The notes under the pieces were generated by a model. It was not told the origin of the DNA. It did no database searches and was given only the letters and a program-made list of their open reading frames with translations. DNA of 64,000 nucleotides, from contig NC_087079.1 of assembly GCF_026151205.1 (NCBI RefSeq), positions 310,001 through 374,000 of the forward strand, given 5' to 3'. A program made the translations under genes and the position numbers. The stretch comes from Bolinopsis microptera. Its lineage: Eukaryota > Ctenophora > Tentaculata > Lobata > Bolinopsidae. Each line of letters begins with the position of its first letter. The stretch's first letter is position 1. Below are positions 48,123 to 58,648 of this stretch, piece by piece.

Positions 48123-48745
48123 TCAACTTAATAACCCCAGAATGTGTGTGTGTCTGTCTGTGTGTCTGTCTGTGTGTAATTTCCGAACGGTTATACAAAA
48201 AAAACAGTAATAGTTACGGGACTGGTTTTTTTGGTATAGTCCCGACAAAACTCTGATGAAGCCCATAAGCAAATTTTTTTTAAATCGGCCGATGGTAAGT
48301 GGTTTAATTGATGGTTTTGTACCACAAAATATGTTCCATAAAATGGCTTGAGAAGAACGGCAAGAGTTACGGGGCTAGCTCTCTCTCTCTCTCTCTCTGC
48401 ATATGTAGCGTATATATTACATGGCGTATATATTACATGGTCATATGATACTATAAACTTATTAGGGGAGGGAGTGCTCAAACGGTCTGTTTGGACTGTA
48501 GAGAGAGTTCATACTTTCATACGACATGTAATGCATGTTCACAAATATGATAGGCTGGTGTGGTGCAGGGTTAATTTCTATTGATTATTGATTAAGAATT
48601 ACTATTTTTTAAGCATACTATTGGATACGTGAGGGCACTTCGAATACAATTGCTCGCCTAATCCGGGTTTTGACTCAGCGGGTAATTACTCCTACCCTTT
48701 TTAACTGCGGCAGTGAAATCCCGGCCGTAGGCCGGGTTACACTAG
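48123..48745 (+). mobile_element. Helitron-like non-autonomous element, copy 2 (623 bp)
   Basis: It starts a|tcaactta and ends with an intact GC hairpin, cccggccgtaggccggg (48720-48736), nine bases before the terminal ttacactag|t. A 3' hairpin shortly before CTRR, TC at the 5' end and insertion between A and T are the defining Helitron features. It shares most of its 5' half with the copy at 34162 and adds a (tc)n run near 48380. No coding capacity. Confidence 0.75.
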
Positions 48746-49156
48746 TAAAGATATAACGGTGCTTCTGCGCCCGATAGTGTACCTGCATGGTGATAATTAA
48801 ATAATGGGTGCGACTGTAATTTAAGAGGGTAGTCTTAAGTCTACACTCTACACTCTACACTATGAGCACGTACACGTGTAAACTTGATTGGTCCTTTATA
48901 CATAAGACTTTGACTCTCACAATCACTATGGAATTTAATCCTGTTTCATGTTATTTTCATGAGTAAAGTTTTTGGATTGTGGTTAGAATGATCATCCACT
49001 AAATATGGAAAACAATCAAATTCTCATTGCCTGGTATCATTTCATGATTGAGTATTTTATACGAATGGTACATTAGCCGTTCCAATATCTCCTCAAATAA
49101 TGCGCAATTCCCTTTCTTAATCATTAATATTCATTAGTGAAGGACCAGATATCAAG

Positions 49157-49214
49157 ATGGTAATGATAGATCAAGAGAAGCTCCTTAAGATGCAGCAGCA
49201 CGTACGAACTGGAG
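49157..49214 (+). CDS. BTF3: BTF3 / NAC beta subunit, exon 1
   Basis: The exon encodes MVMIDQEKLLKMQQHVRTG and part of the next Gly codon, ending at donor gtaaca. It matches the usual N-terminus of BTF3 (an MNxEKLxKLQxxVRIGG-like start). BTF3 is the beta subunit of the nascent polypeptide-associated complex. It binds ribosomes near the exit tunnel together with the alpha subunit and shields nascent chains in the cytosol. The whole coding sequence is 447 bases over four exons (148 residues plus stop), slightly shorter than typical animal BTF3. I chose the ATG at 49157. A second ATG two codons later would also serve. Confidence 0.88.
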
Positions 49215-49260
49215 GTAACAATCAGACTGTAATGTTGATATATTTAATGTAATGTTGATA

Positions 49261-51919
49261 CAGGGTGGCCCAAAAGTAACTACCCACACGCAACCCTTTA
49301 ATAACTCACGTAATTGGTATCAGAATTGCTTTAAAATTTCAGAGGATGTGGCACACCACTCCCTCTTTTTCTCTTTCGTCACCATAAAGTGAGAACGGTT
49401 TGAGTTAGGAACTCCAAAATTTCCAGACACATTTGGTTTGATAATTGAAGTGCTTTCCCAAAATTTCAAGTTGGTTGTTTACAACTAAGCCGAGTTATGA
49501 CCATTTTAAGATCTGGCCGATACATGATCCCGGCACTTAATCTGTTATTTCTTCACTCAAATTAATGGTCTGATTGGTAGGAACCTGCTCATAGGACAGC
49601 AACCGAAGCGCTATAACGTGGGGGGGGGGGTTGCAACGACCATTAATGTCAGTAGATGGAATTTTGTCAAAACTGACATTGTCATTAATGGTCATTAAAG
49701 GTCATTAATGGTCAATAATGGTCATTAATGGTCATTAAATAATTGAAATTCTGAACTATCTTGGAAGCAACATGTCCAAGAAATTTACAATTATGATCAC
49801 TTTGTACAGTATCACTTCTACAGTATCACTTCTAGATAAAGTTTCTCACAGCCCCCTACATAGATTGCCAGAGTCTCGTTTGAGAAAACGAATTAATATT
49901 CGCCTAATAGAGGCTCGGACCTCGGTTTCGGAATGAGTGCCAAGCACCATTCTGTTATACGTTGGTAACTTGTCTTGCCTGTTTGCTTGTTTGCATTTGA
50001 CTTAGTATAAATGCTTGTTTGCAGTTGACTTAGTATACATGCTTGTTTGCAGTTTGCGTGGATTTGAATTGTATTGATTTCCTTTATTTGTGTTGATTGC
50101 TTTTGATAATTTGGATTTTCAATACCTCCTCACAGTACCTTCTATGCCATCGTCGAACATTGCCATGGCAAGTATTTCTCAACTCTGGTATAGGGCTGCT
50201 TTTAATCTAATGGTTTGATGTTACGATTTACTTTAATTAAATAGTAATTAGAATATTTTAAGCGAATGCTGAATCAGTTTCTTTTACTTATTTGTATAAA
50301 AAGTCCTACTTGAATAGTGACAGTGATTTAATTCGTGCGAAGGCCAACCGTGTTGCATTGCAGTTTTCCGAACTGTACCCTGGTGATGATGAAAGAGAAG
50401 AGGAATCAGATAATGAGTCAGATTTCGTCGCACCAGATAGTGAAAGTGAAGACAAGGATCTTCATGACTTAGTTACTATAAAAAACAAGAAAATGAACAC
50501 AAACACCGCTATTACGAAGTTCTGTAATTTTGGTAAGACGATATTTGGAAATAAAAGTCGGAGATCGAAATTTTTTGGTACCGGCTGTTTCGAGGGTTCT
50601 GTGCCATACCAACCGGGCTGCAAAAATTCTTCTAAGCCCTGTCAACGTCGAACAATTCGAAAGGGCGACTCATTAAGTGCTACCTTTGTTCCAAAAAAGG
50701 CTAAACGTCCCCTTCGTTGCCTCGGTACCATCTTATCAATGAGTGTCTCTGCTTCAAAAAAGGGCAACTGCAGATCTAGACGAATTCCTGCCGCATCAAT
50801 TTGTCCCTATCGTGATGACAGTGCTCGATTTTGGGTCAAAACTGCCGAAGGCAGAGTATTGAACTGTAAACGAATTGTTCTATCTAATCCTAGGAAAAGA
50901 TCAGCTTTTTTGTTGTCCGATTCAGACTGATGACGATGTATTTCATGAAGTGCTAAAGTTGAATAAGTTCATCTACTGTGTAATTACTATATATAATCGA
51001 CTAGCATAATGATTTGGCTAAAATATAAATCTTGATATGATATAAGAACGGGAACGAAGTATTTAATTTTAATACCCGTGTTATTATTATTTTATTATTG
51101 ATTGTTATTTTACTATTGATACGATCTGATACTCCTAAATTACCCTTTGAATTATTATTATTGATAACTATAAGTCACCAACTGTTATCTGGTTTAAATC
51201 CCGTGGCCGCAAAATTTGTTCTTCATTACATTCGAACTTAATAAATGTAATCCCTAACTCACTCTGGAATCCACTCAAGTGATATTCTGGAAGGTCTGCC
51301 TAACCACGGAAGATTCTATTCTAAGTTTTCTCTTTCGAATCTCTAATTGGAAATGTAAAATAATAACATATACTTGTAGTTAGTTAACTTAAGGTAGGGT
51401 CTAAGTAATGCAGGCGTCCGTCCTTTTCGCTCTAAGAAGTGCCGGAAAAAACATTACCATTAATGTCAGTAGATGAAATTTTGACAAAACTGACATTGTC
51501 ATTAATGGTCATCAATGGTCATTAATGGTCATTAATGGTCGTTGCAACCCCCCCCCCCCCCCCCCCCCCCCCATAATGTGAATTTCTTTGATTTTAAGGA
51601 ATGTCATAATTAGTATTCACTTAATAAAGTGATCAGATCGTCATCCCCCAACATGCTCGGTATCGCCTAATGAGCCTCATTGTTGCTCGCTAGTGAATAG
51701 CTCCCAATGCAATGGGTTTACTGATTGGGTGACGAAATCACAGATTAAGTGCCGAGATCACGTATCCGAAAGATCTTAAAAGGGTCATAACTCGGCTTAG
51801 TTGTAAACAACCAACTTGAAATTTTAGGAAAACACTTCAATTATCAAACCAAATGTGTCTGAAAATGTTGGAGTTCCAACTCAGGGTTGCGTTTGGGTAG
51901 TTACTTTTGGGCCACCCTG
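49261..51919. mobile_element. 2.66-kb inverted-repeat DNA element in BTF3 intron 1, TA target, carries an ORF
   Basis: Both ends read cagggtggcccaaaagtaac directly next to TA (49259-49260, 51920-51921), which fits TA-target transposons of the Tc1/mariner type. The arms are long: matches run from the tip through tcagacacatttggtttgat and ttacaactaagccgagttat to a G/C run (49620-49630; 51548-51572) followed by gttgcaacgaccattaatg on the left and its complement on the right. The left arm has about 130 bp more. Inside each arm lies a hairpin and 10-bp minisatellite module in the same orientation. No DDE transposase is recognisable. The interior ORF is described separately. Confidence 0.8.
50292..50930 (+). 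CDS. Unrecognised acidic-to-basic ORF inside the TA-flanked element
   Basis: The frame is open from 50262 and stops at 50928-50930. It has no ATG near its start; the first in-frame ATG gives MNTNTAITKF about 68 codons in, so a spliced upstream exon is possible. The first third is very acidic and Ser-rich (DDEREEESDNESDFVAPDSE). The remainder is basic with several Cys (CNFG, CFEG, PGCKNSSKPCQRR, RPLRCLG) and ends LLSDSD. No catalytic motif or known domain was recognised. It could be an accessory protein of the element, a captured host fragment, or chance. Confidence 0.45.
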   Translation: MYKKSYLNSDSDLIRAKANRVALQFSELYPGDDEREEESDNESDFVAPDSESEDKDLHDLVTIKNKKMNTNTAITKFCNFGKTIFGNKSRRSKFFGTGCFEGSVPYQPGCKNSSKPCQRRTIRKGDSLSATFVPKKAKRPLRCLGTILSMSVSASKKGNCRSRRIPAASICPYRDDSARFWVKTAEGRVLNCKRIVLSNPRKRSAFLLSDSD

Positions 51920-52416
51920 TATTTCTTAATTTATGTTTTTAAGCTAGGTAATATTTATCTTAATATATTGTGGGCATTTATAAACGCCCGGGCTTAAGTG
52001 GAAGAGGAGTTATTCTAAAATTGGGCTGATATGAGTTTTATAGATGAATCACGATCTAAAAGATAAGAATCTCTGGTGTTAGCTAAAAACTACTCACCAC
52101 GGTCCATAATCTCCCAACTTGACGAGCATTGATCTAATGAAAAGGATTGGGCTATATTGTTTACTATGTTGTTTGCGTGTGTGACCTGCACTGGTTCGGG
52201 ACAGTTTTTAGTTAGCTAATTAAACCATGGGTCTCTTAAACTCTTTTTCAAAGGTATTATCGGTTGAGTTTGTATGGCATTTGATTGAAATCAGAAAAAT
52301 GTTCGCCAAAAACAACACAGATAGGACTCACAACATCTGATTTGGTTTACTTCCAAGACTATCTAAAATCAGGGCCTGATTCATGGCGTTTACCTCTAAA
52401 TACTATTCTCTCCCAG

Positions 52417-52535
52417 GTAAGGGTACAGTAAGAAGGAAGAAGAAAGTTATTCACAAGAGTGTGGGTACAGACGACAAGAAACTGCAGACCAGTCTTAAGA
52501 AACTTCAAGTCAGCAATATCCCCGGTATCGAAGAG
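52417..52535 (+). CDS. BTF3: BTF3 exon 2
   Basis: Acceptor ctctcccag, donor gtacgt. It encodes [20 protein letters not shown] and then [19 protein letters not shown]. The basic RRKKK stretch is the ribosome-binding motif of NAC beta, and the second half enters the NAC domain. Phase 0 end. Confidence 0.93.
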
Positions 52536-52738
52536 GTACGTGCAAAGCGAAGTATAGTCCACTGTGGGTAAAGAGCTAGTAGTGTTTTAGCGGTCTGTCA
52601 TTGAACCTTTTGTGTGATTCGGGGCTTTTGATTTGGTGGAGTTAGAATACTTTCATGTTAGGATACTTTCATGATCCATGTAGCAGTTTTAAAAAAACAA
52701 TTCCCCGGCTGCGTTGTTTAAAACATTTAACATTTCAG

Positions 52739-52868
52739 GTTAACATAATCAAAGAAGATGGAAATGTGATCCATTTTAGTAACCCTAAGGTTCAAGCAAC
52801 AGTACAAGCGAACACATTCGCAATTTCTGGAAACGCAGAAACAAAGCCAATCTCAGACCTCTTGCCAG
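52739..52868 (+). CDS. BTF3: BTF3 exon 3 (NAC domain)
   Basis: Acceptor aacatttcag, donor gtatgt. It encodes [20 protein letters not shown] and then [20 protein letters not shown] and LLP. This is the core beta-barrel of the NAC domain that pairs with the alpha subunit (the VIHFxNPKVQAxxxANTF signature). It leaves one base, G, for the next exon. Confidence 0.95.
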
Positions 52869-53390
52869 GTATGTCCCCGTCCCAACTTCACACATTATTC
52901 ACCTTTACCAGATTCCGATAATTATAAACCCCCCCCCCCCCCTCCGTGAATTATTTTACAAATAGCCAGTGTGTAGGAATTACACTAGAGCTTTCCCGAA
53001 CCCACTCTCCCATATGCTGATTGAGGAGCACTACCCGAAGGCATTACTCGGCACTAACGCCTTAAAATCTTTAATTACAATCAAATATAAATATATGCAC
53101 ACAATGTATAAAGTATTAATAATGTATAAAATATGATTATGCTATTAGCAAATTTAAATAGTACTATTAAGAATTTTAAATAACTCTTATCTCTTGACAT
53201 AAATTTAGAACAGCGACACAGGGTCTGAAGAATGCGCGGTGATATTTTTATCTTTTAAAAGTTGTAAATGACAGTGAAATTGCGCGGTTTCGATAGCATT
53301 GTAAAAAATGCTCGAAGATAGTCATATTTTGTTATGAGGTTAAAGTTTTGTTGCTCGTTATTATGATCAACGTATGTTGTACCAAATTAT
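52869..53390. other. BTF3 intron 3, left part, and probable LINE 3' UTR
   Basis: A C run (52928-52941) is followed by AT-rich sequence. The portion nearest 53390 is likely the 3' untranslated end of the minus-strand LINE. I could not define its boundary because no target duplication was found. Confidence 0.4.
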
Positions 53391-56300
53391 TTAAATTTCT
53401 AAAAGTACGAAATTTGAGTTGTCCCAGTCCTTGTCATCCGGTTTATGTGCTTGTGCAGTAAGCACATGCTTGTTGACTGTAGACTTGAATGAATTTAGGA
53501 ATTTGTCTTGTAGGCAAGTGGTGACATATTTTATGTCCTTGTTAATAATGTTGACTGTTTGGTTATATAACTTAGGCCCAATGTAAGAAATGCTCTTGTC
53601 TGAATTACATAAACGGTTAAATGGTACTGCAAAGAACTCAGGTTCTCTTCTAGGTGCGTTTAAGTTTGAAACAGTGAACATTCTTATAATATTTGGTGGT
53701 GCAGTGTTAGAATAAACTTTGTGCATTAAGCATAATATACATTTAGCTATCACGTTCGGTAAAGCTAATACTTCTAGTTTATTGAAAATTTCCTTTGTGT
53801 GTGAAGGTGTGCTATTCAGATCTTTGTCATAAAAATAGCGGTGGTATTGGTTATCTGCAGCGCGAATGCCCTTTTTCTGGGCCGAGAAGACTCTTTTAAC
53901 GGAGTTTAGCGATCTTGTTCCCCAAACTGTGCAGCAGTAGTACAAGTGAGACTGAACAAAGCTGTTGTATATCAACTTGAGTGCTTTGTTAGGTACTGAG
54001 CCTTTGAGTTTGTAGAGAATACCCGCATTTCTAGATACTTTAGTGGCTAAATGTCTAATGTGGTGGGCCCAATTTAGCTTGGTATCAATGATCACGCCAA
54101 GAAACTTTTCGTGATAACTTTGCTTTAGTCGCTCACCTCCCATGTAGATTTCTATATCCTTAGTTTTTTTATTTGTAAAGATCATATATTTAGTTTTGCT
54201 AGCATTTAATTTGAGCCCGTTATTAGTAGCCCAATCAATTATCAAAGTCAGAATCTCATTCACCAATGCATTAAGTTGTTCAAATGTATCTGTACTTATT
54301 ATTAGGTTTGCGTCGTCAGCGAAATAAATATGTTTAGCTAAATTACTAATCTGAGGAAGGTCGTTGATGTAGATTATGAACAGAATTGGTCCGAGAATGG
54401 AGCCCTGTGGTACTCCGTAGTTAAGTTTGAGGTGAGAGGACTTGCAGTTGTTGACGCTCACGTATTGCTCTCTATCGGTTAGATATGAGTGAAACCAAGA
54501 TAAAGCCAACCCCCGAACTCCATAGTGCTCAAGTTTTCTCAGAAGAATACTGCTGTCAACCATGTCAAAGGCCTTGCTGTAGTCCAATAGAAGCAGTGCT
54601 GTGACCTGCTTTTTTTCTAGTGCCCTGTGAATATGGTTTTGGGCTTCTAGTAAAGCATGTTCGCAGCTGTGCCCAGCCCGAAATCCGTATTGAGAGTCAA
54701 ATAGGATTTTCTCTGTCTTTAAGTGATCTAATAGTCGCGCTTGCATAATTTTTTCAAAGATTTTTGAGAAACATGAGAGTAGTGAGATAGGTCGATAGTT
54801 TGAAACTTCAGCACGTGACCCACCTTTGTGAAGTGGAACTACTTTCGCGATTTTCAATTTATGCGGAAACTTTCCCTGATGTAGAGACGCAGAGACTAGG
54901 CAGCTAAGCACTGGTGCAAGTATATTGCTCACTTTTTTCAGGGGAAGTATACTCATATCAGAAGTCGACTTAATCTTCAAACCCTTCACTATTTCAATTA
55001 TTTCTGATGCGGACGAATCTTCTAGATTCATGCTCCGCTGGCATTTGCTATCTTGAGTTTCTGTTACGATAGTCCTGCCCTCAGAGCATACGAGACCATT
55101 TTCTCTCTTAAGAGTCTCAGCTATATTGCAGAAATAGTCATTGAAGCTATTCGCAATTTGCTGTGAATCTGTTATCTCGCTCCCATTATAGTTAATTTTG
55201 TTTATCTTAATTTTGCCTTTTTTCTTTCTGTTTAACAAGTTATTAACCATTTGCCATTGTTTTCTGCTGTCGCTAGAATATTTTGTAAAGTACGCGTTGT
55301 AATATTTGTTTTTGGCCTTATCCACGTGTTTATTCACAAATTTCTTCATTTTCTTGTACCTAATATCATTTTCAGTGGTCGGGTTTGTGACAAAATCTTC
55401 ATAAAATTTATTTTTGCGATCACATGCGCACCGTAACCATTCTTGGATCCACGGCTTTGTGTTTTTACGGCGGCCTGGTTTACTCTTTTTTGCCTTAATT
55501 GGGAAATTTCGGTCGTATAGTTCACTATATTTTTTATCGAAAGCCTCAAATTTTTCATCTACAGAATCATAGTTATTAACCAAGTTCCAGTCTACCGCAG
55601 AAATGTCGTTCTCGAACTTTTGGATACTGTCATCGTTTATTACTCGAGAAGACATTTCTGTTGTATCTTCTTGAAGTTTACAACTGAGCCTATTCTGATC
55701 AACCATGATTGTGACAAAAGTTGCCAAGTGGTCAGAGATTGACTCAGAAATTACTCCCGATTTTGTAACAGCGTGGCAATTATTGACGAAAATATGGTCA
55801 ATGATTGTCGCACTGTGATCTGTGACTCTAGTTGGTCTAGATATCACAGGAGCGAACCCATGCTCTGCTAGAGTATCCACATACTTAGTGACAGAGTCTA
55901 TTCTCCCGTAATCTAGTAGGTCTATGTTAGTATCACCGGCCAGTATGATATTTTTGTTTCGATGTCTTGCTAAGTTACGGAGGAAAATTTTTAATTGTTC
56001 AAGGAAACCATTCAAATCCCCACTTGGAGAGCGATATATATTACAGATTAACGCGTTTTTGTGCCCTTTCAAGGTAAGTTCTGCAACCAAGAATTCTCCT
56101 ATCTTAGGATTATCGTGGCAACATAGAGCGCTCTTAACGTTTATGTCAGATAATTCACATAGTTTTTTGTTAACATATATAACTAATCCTCCACCACGAT
56201 TTGACGCTCTGGCGGGAGTCTGAACATACGGTGGATAGAAACCTTCTAGTTCGAGCTCCTCTCCCTGAAAAGGCAAACATTCCGTGTTACAATTTGTTTC

Positions 56301-57002
56301 ATTGAAGCAGAGAACGTCGTATTTTGTGTATTGATCTATATTCTCCCGAAATTCTTCAATGTTCCCATTAAGTGACCTAACGTTTAGCGAGAAAAGTTTT
56401 AATTCATACTCCTTCGTATTTTTTATTGCTTTCGCGGTATAGTATTTGCAGTTATTTAGAAGACTAGACGTTGTTTCCCACGGATTCAAATCAGCATCAG
56501 TATCATCACGATCACCTATTTGATTTGATAGGTGGTCGCGATTAAAGGGGTTAAACCTAATAGTGTTACTGAGATTTATCATGTGAAGCTGTCTAATGGA
56601 GACATCATATGCTGGGAAAATTTTTCTTAAGCATTCTTTGCAGCCTGTTGAGCCAGCAGAACATCTTGTGTGGGATAGGTTGTCACAGTAGCAACATTTG
56701 GTCATTTGTCTTACATTCCCAATTTTTGTGCAAGTGTGACATTTTTCTCGTTTATTGGAGACTGGGATTTGTATAGGCCGTGATGGTAATAGAGGCATGA
56801 CGGCGCCCACTGGAAGAATTTCTGAAATGCAGCTGTAGCAAGACCATTCTCCAGTAAGTTCAGTTATGTCGCTAGGTGTTAGGTGAGCACATTTTGGGTG
56901 ATATGTCATATAACAGATACTACAAGTGATGCTTATCTTGTGTGAGACTAGGCGCTTTGTACAGGCCTTACAGCTATTTTTACTACTTCGGATAACTACC
57001 AT
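53391..57002 (-). CDS. LINE ORF2: two PHD-like fingers, endonuclease, reverse transcriptase
   Basis: 1,203 residues from ATG without a stop. Order: PHD finger 1 (C11, C14, C27, C30, H35, C38, C55, C58); a second Cys/His cluster of the same spacing (C88, C91, C103, C106, H111, C114, C121, C124); apurinic-type endonuclease about 200-430 (SLNVRSL, FNETN, GDTNIDLL with GD at 356-357, SDH at 423-425); RT about 700-960 (NYRPISLL, D807 and D813 in LLDYSKAFD, GVPQGSILGP, catalytic FADD at 894-897); then LNASKTKYMIF and KFLGVIIDTKLNW. PHD fingers and this RT type match CR1-like LINEs. The PHD pair may direct the complex to histone tails, but that is inference. Confidence 0.95.
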   Translation of the reverse strand: MVVIRSSKNSCKACTKRLVSHKISITCSICYMTYHPKCAHLTPSDITELTGEWSCYSCISEILPVGAVMPLLPSRPIQIPVSNKREKCHTCTKIGNVRQMTKCCYCDNLSHTRCSAGSTGCKECLRKIFPAYDVSIRQLHMINLSNTIRFNPFNRDHLSNQIGDRDDTDADLNPWETTSSLLNNCKYYTAKAIKNTKEYELKLFSLNVRSLNGNIEEFRENIDQYTKYDVLCFNETNCNTECLPFQGEELELEGFYPPYVQTPARASNRGGGLVIYVNKKLCELSDINVKSALCCHDNPKIGEFLVAELTLKGHKNALICNIYRSPSGDLNGFLEQLKIFLRNLARHRNKNIILAGDTNIDLLDYGRIDSVTKYVDTLAEHGFAPVISRPTRVTDHSATIIDHIFVNNCHAVTKSGVISESISDHLATFVTIMVDQNRLSCKLQEDTTEMSSRVINDDSIQKFENDISAVDWNLVNNYDSVDEKFEAFDKKYSELYDRNFPIKAKKSKPGRRKNTKPWIQEWLRCACDRKNKFYEDFVTNPTTENDIRYKKMKKFVNKHVDKAKNKYYNAYFTKYSSDSRKQWQMVNNLLNRKKKGKIKINKINYNGSEITDSQQIANSFNDYFCNIAETLKRENGLVCSEGRTIVTETQDSKCQRSMNLEDSSASEIIEIVKGLKIKSTSDMSILPLKKVSNILAPVLSCLVSASLHQGKFPHKLKIAKVVPLHKGGSRAEVSNYRPISLLSCFSKIFEKIMQARLLDHLKTEKILFDSQYGFRAGHSCEHALLEAQNHIHRALEKKQVTALLLLDYSKAFDMVDSSILLRKLEHYGVRGLALSWFHSYLTDREQYVSVNNCKSSHLKLNYGVPQGSILGPILFIIYINDLPQISNLAKHIYFADDANLIISTDTFEQLNALVNEILTLIIDWATNNGLKLNASKTKYMIFTNKKTKDIEIYMGGERLKQSYHEKFLGVIIDTKLNWAHHIRHLATKVSRNAGILYKLKGSVPNKALKLIYNSFVQSHLYYCCTVWGTRSLNSVKRVFSAQKKGIRAADNQYHRYFYDKDLNSTPSHTKEIFNKLEVLALPNVIAKCILCLMHKVYSNTAPPNIIRMFTVSNLNAPRREPEFFAVPFNRLCNSDKSISYIGPKLYNQTVNIINKDIKYVTTCLQDKFLNSFKSTVNKHVLTAQAHKPDDKDWDNSNFVLLEI

Positions 57003-57484
57003 TTTTTGGCTGTAAATGATACTCTTGTTTAAATGTAGATATAGGTTTGCTACTGTATATTAATATATAATAAAGTACACGGAAAAACAGTTACTGAAAG
57101 TATCTACTCCAGATGAGTGAGCCAAGAAAATGGGGCCAGGGAAGAGTGAGAAAACGTGCGAGGTTTTGTGAACACTCTGTCCGGGTCCCTAACTTCAGCT
57201 CCTAACTAGAGAAATCAATTCAGTTAAGTGTTATTCTGTGGGAATAAGTTTAAAAAGTTAATTGAAGTATGTGAAATGTGAATGTGACTTGTATTCTGTA
57301 TTTGTAACTTGTAAGTGTATGTACTTAGTGGTCTGATTACGTGATTCAAATTAGTAAAGATAAGATTTCGATTAGCCGTAAGCTGGTGCAGATAAGACAT
57401 GGTTCGTATACTGTACGATTCTTAGTAGATTAATAATTATGTCCAAATTTTCGATGTAGTATGTTTGTATATTGTATTGCTGTT
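57003..57484. other. Spacer between LINE ORF2 and ORF1
   Basis: About 480 bp with no ORF, within the transcribed length of the LINE. It presumably carries whatever sequence lets ORF2 be translated downstream of ORF1. Confidence 0.45.
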
Positions 57485-58648
57485 CTAAGGTCTGCCCAAT
57501 GAAGAAACATACTCCCGTCTTAGCGGCCAGTGTTTTCGAATTAAGTAGCTGCGCCCCATAAATTCTTTGACACAGGTAGCAAGAGAGCGAGCTATCTCTC
57601 TCTTGGACAGTACTGTTAGGTGGATTCCGTTTCCATCAGGATCTACAATGACCTCTCTTCTCTGGTATAAAACAGTACAAATATGGTGCGAGTCAAAGAA
57701 CCATAGCTTGGACACTCTATTGCTTAGTTCAAAAATAAAACTGTTAAAAAGCTTAACCTCCTCATTAAGCCACGAGAAACGTGTGAGAACTAAAGAATTA
57801 AATATAAAAGTCGTGTTAGGATATTTCTCAATTAGATAATCAATATTTCTTTTAAAATCACATGAAAGGGAGTGGTGGTGGTGGTCATAGCGAGATAAAT
57901 CGTTTATACCAGAAGAAATTATGACAATTTTAGAGCCAGAAATATACTGTTCGTGATCTAAAATTTTGGATAACTGGTACATTTCGCGTTTGATGCAGTG
58001 TACGTTAGGAAGGTCGAAAGGAACATCTCTGAGAAGCGAGTCCGTCAAGAATAATAGACGCTCCTTAGGTTGAGACTGCTCAGTAACTGTAGGCTTATGA
58101 ATCGGTTCGTGGATCCTCGGGATTTTTTTGCGAGGGGGGGTATTCTGAGAGAGGCGTCTGAACGTAAGCGATATTCTGCAGTCCTGAGTTTCTGGTTGTG
58201 GCAATATACCATGCTCCCAGAAATTCTGTGATTCACGTGTCATCACATACACACATCCATGATCAAGTTTGTGGATCTGTTGTTTGACCGGACCGACTTT
58301 GCTACGAAATACCAGGTCTCTAGAAGCCCCAAGACTGAGTGTAATGATGTCACCAGTGACCTCATTTTCATCATCACTGTGGAAGGGTATATGGCACTTG
58401 CCGTTTTCATATTTGGTGATTAGACAAGTTACCTGCTCCTTATTAAACGTAGGGTCATCTAATGCATTCGAAATGTTTGTAAAAATGTGGTCAATAATGC
58501 TTGTATTTGCCATCCTTGCTCCAAGAATAGAATATGTGGCAAATGTAACCATTATATAATATTTAATGTGGCTTTCCAAACCTCCTTTGTACTGCAAAAA
58601 CAATGTTATTTGCCATTTCAATTTCTGATTCCACAAATCATAAAACAT
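57485..58648 (-). CDS. LINE ORF1: AlkB-type dioxygenase fused to an SGNH/esterase-like domain
   Basis: 387 codons from the ATG at 58648. The frame is open to 58711 and the true start may be further up or lost. Numbering from 58711, residues about 22-190 form an AlkB domain: YENGKCHIPFHSDDE with iron ligands H111 and D113, LSLGASRDLVF, DHGCVYVM, third ligand H167 in WEHGI, and the 2-oxoglutarate RX5R motif R179-R185 (RISLTFR). Residues about 215-395 look like an SGNH hydrolase: LLFLTDSLL (S225, with Thr replacing Gly of GDS), SSGIND (G268, N270) and GIHLT (H364). The basic, Pro-rich linker is at about 186-216. AlkB proteins remove alkyl groups from nucleic acids, and CR1-like ORF1 proteins are known to carry an esterase. 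The nearest sequence parallel for the AlkB part is the AlkB domain of some plant RNA viruses. Confidence 0.88.
   Translation of the reverse strand: MFYDLWNQKLKWQITLFLQYKGGLESHIKYYIMVTFATYSILGARMANTSIIDHIFTNISNALDDPTFNKEQVTCLITKYENGKCHIPFHSDDENEVTGDIITLSLGASRDLVFRSKVGPVKQQIHKLDHGCVYVMTRESQNFWEHGILPQPETQDCRISLTFRRLSQNTPPRKKIPRIHEPIHKPTVTEQSQPKERLLFLTDSLLRDVPFDLPNVHCIKREMYQLSKILDHEQYISGSKIVIISSGINDLSRYDHHHHSLSCDFKRNIDYLIEKYPNTTFIFNSLVLTRFSWLNEEVKLFNSFIFELSNRVSKLWFFDSHHICTVLYQRREVIVDPDGNGIHLTVLSKREIARSLATCVKEFMGRSYLIRKHWPLRREYVSSLGRP

Noticed and set aside
58269-58559. Plus-strand frame opposite the AlkB domain
   Set aside because: An antisense shadow; the minus-strand frame carries the full set of AlkB motifs.
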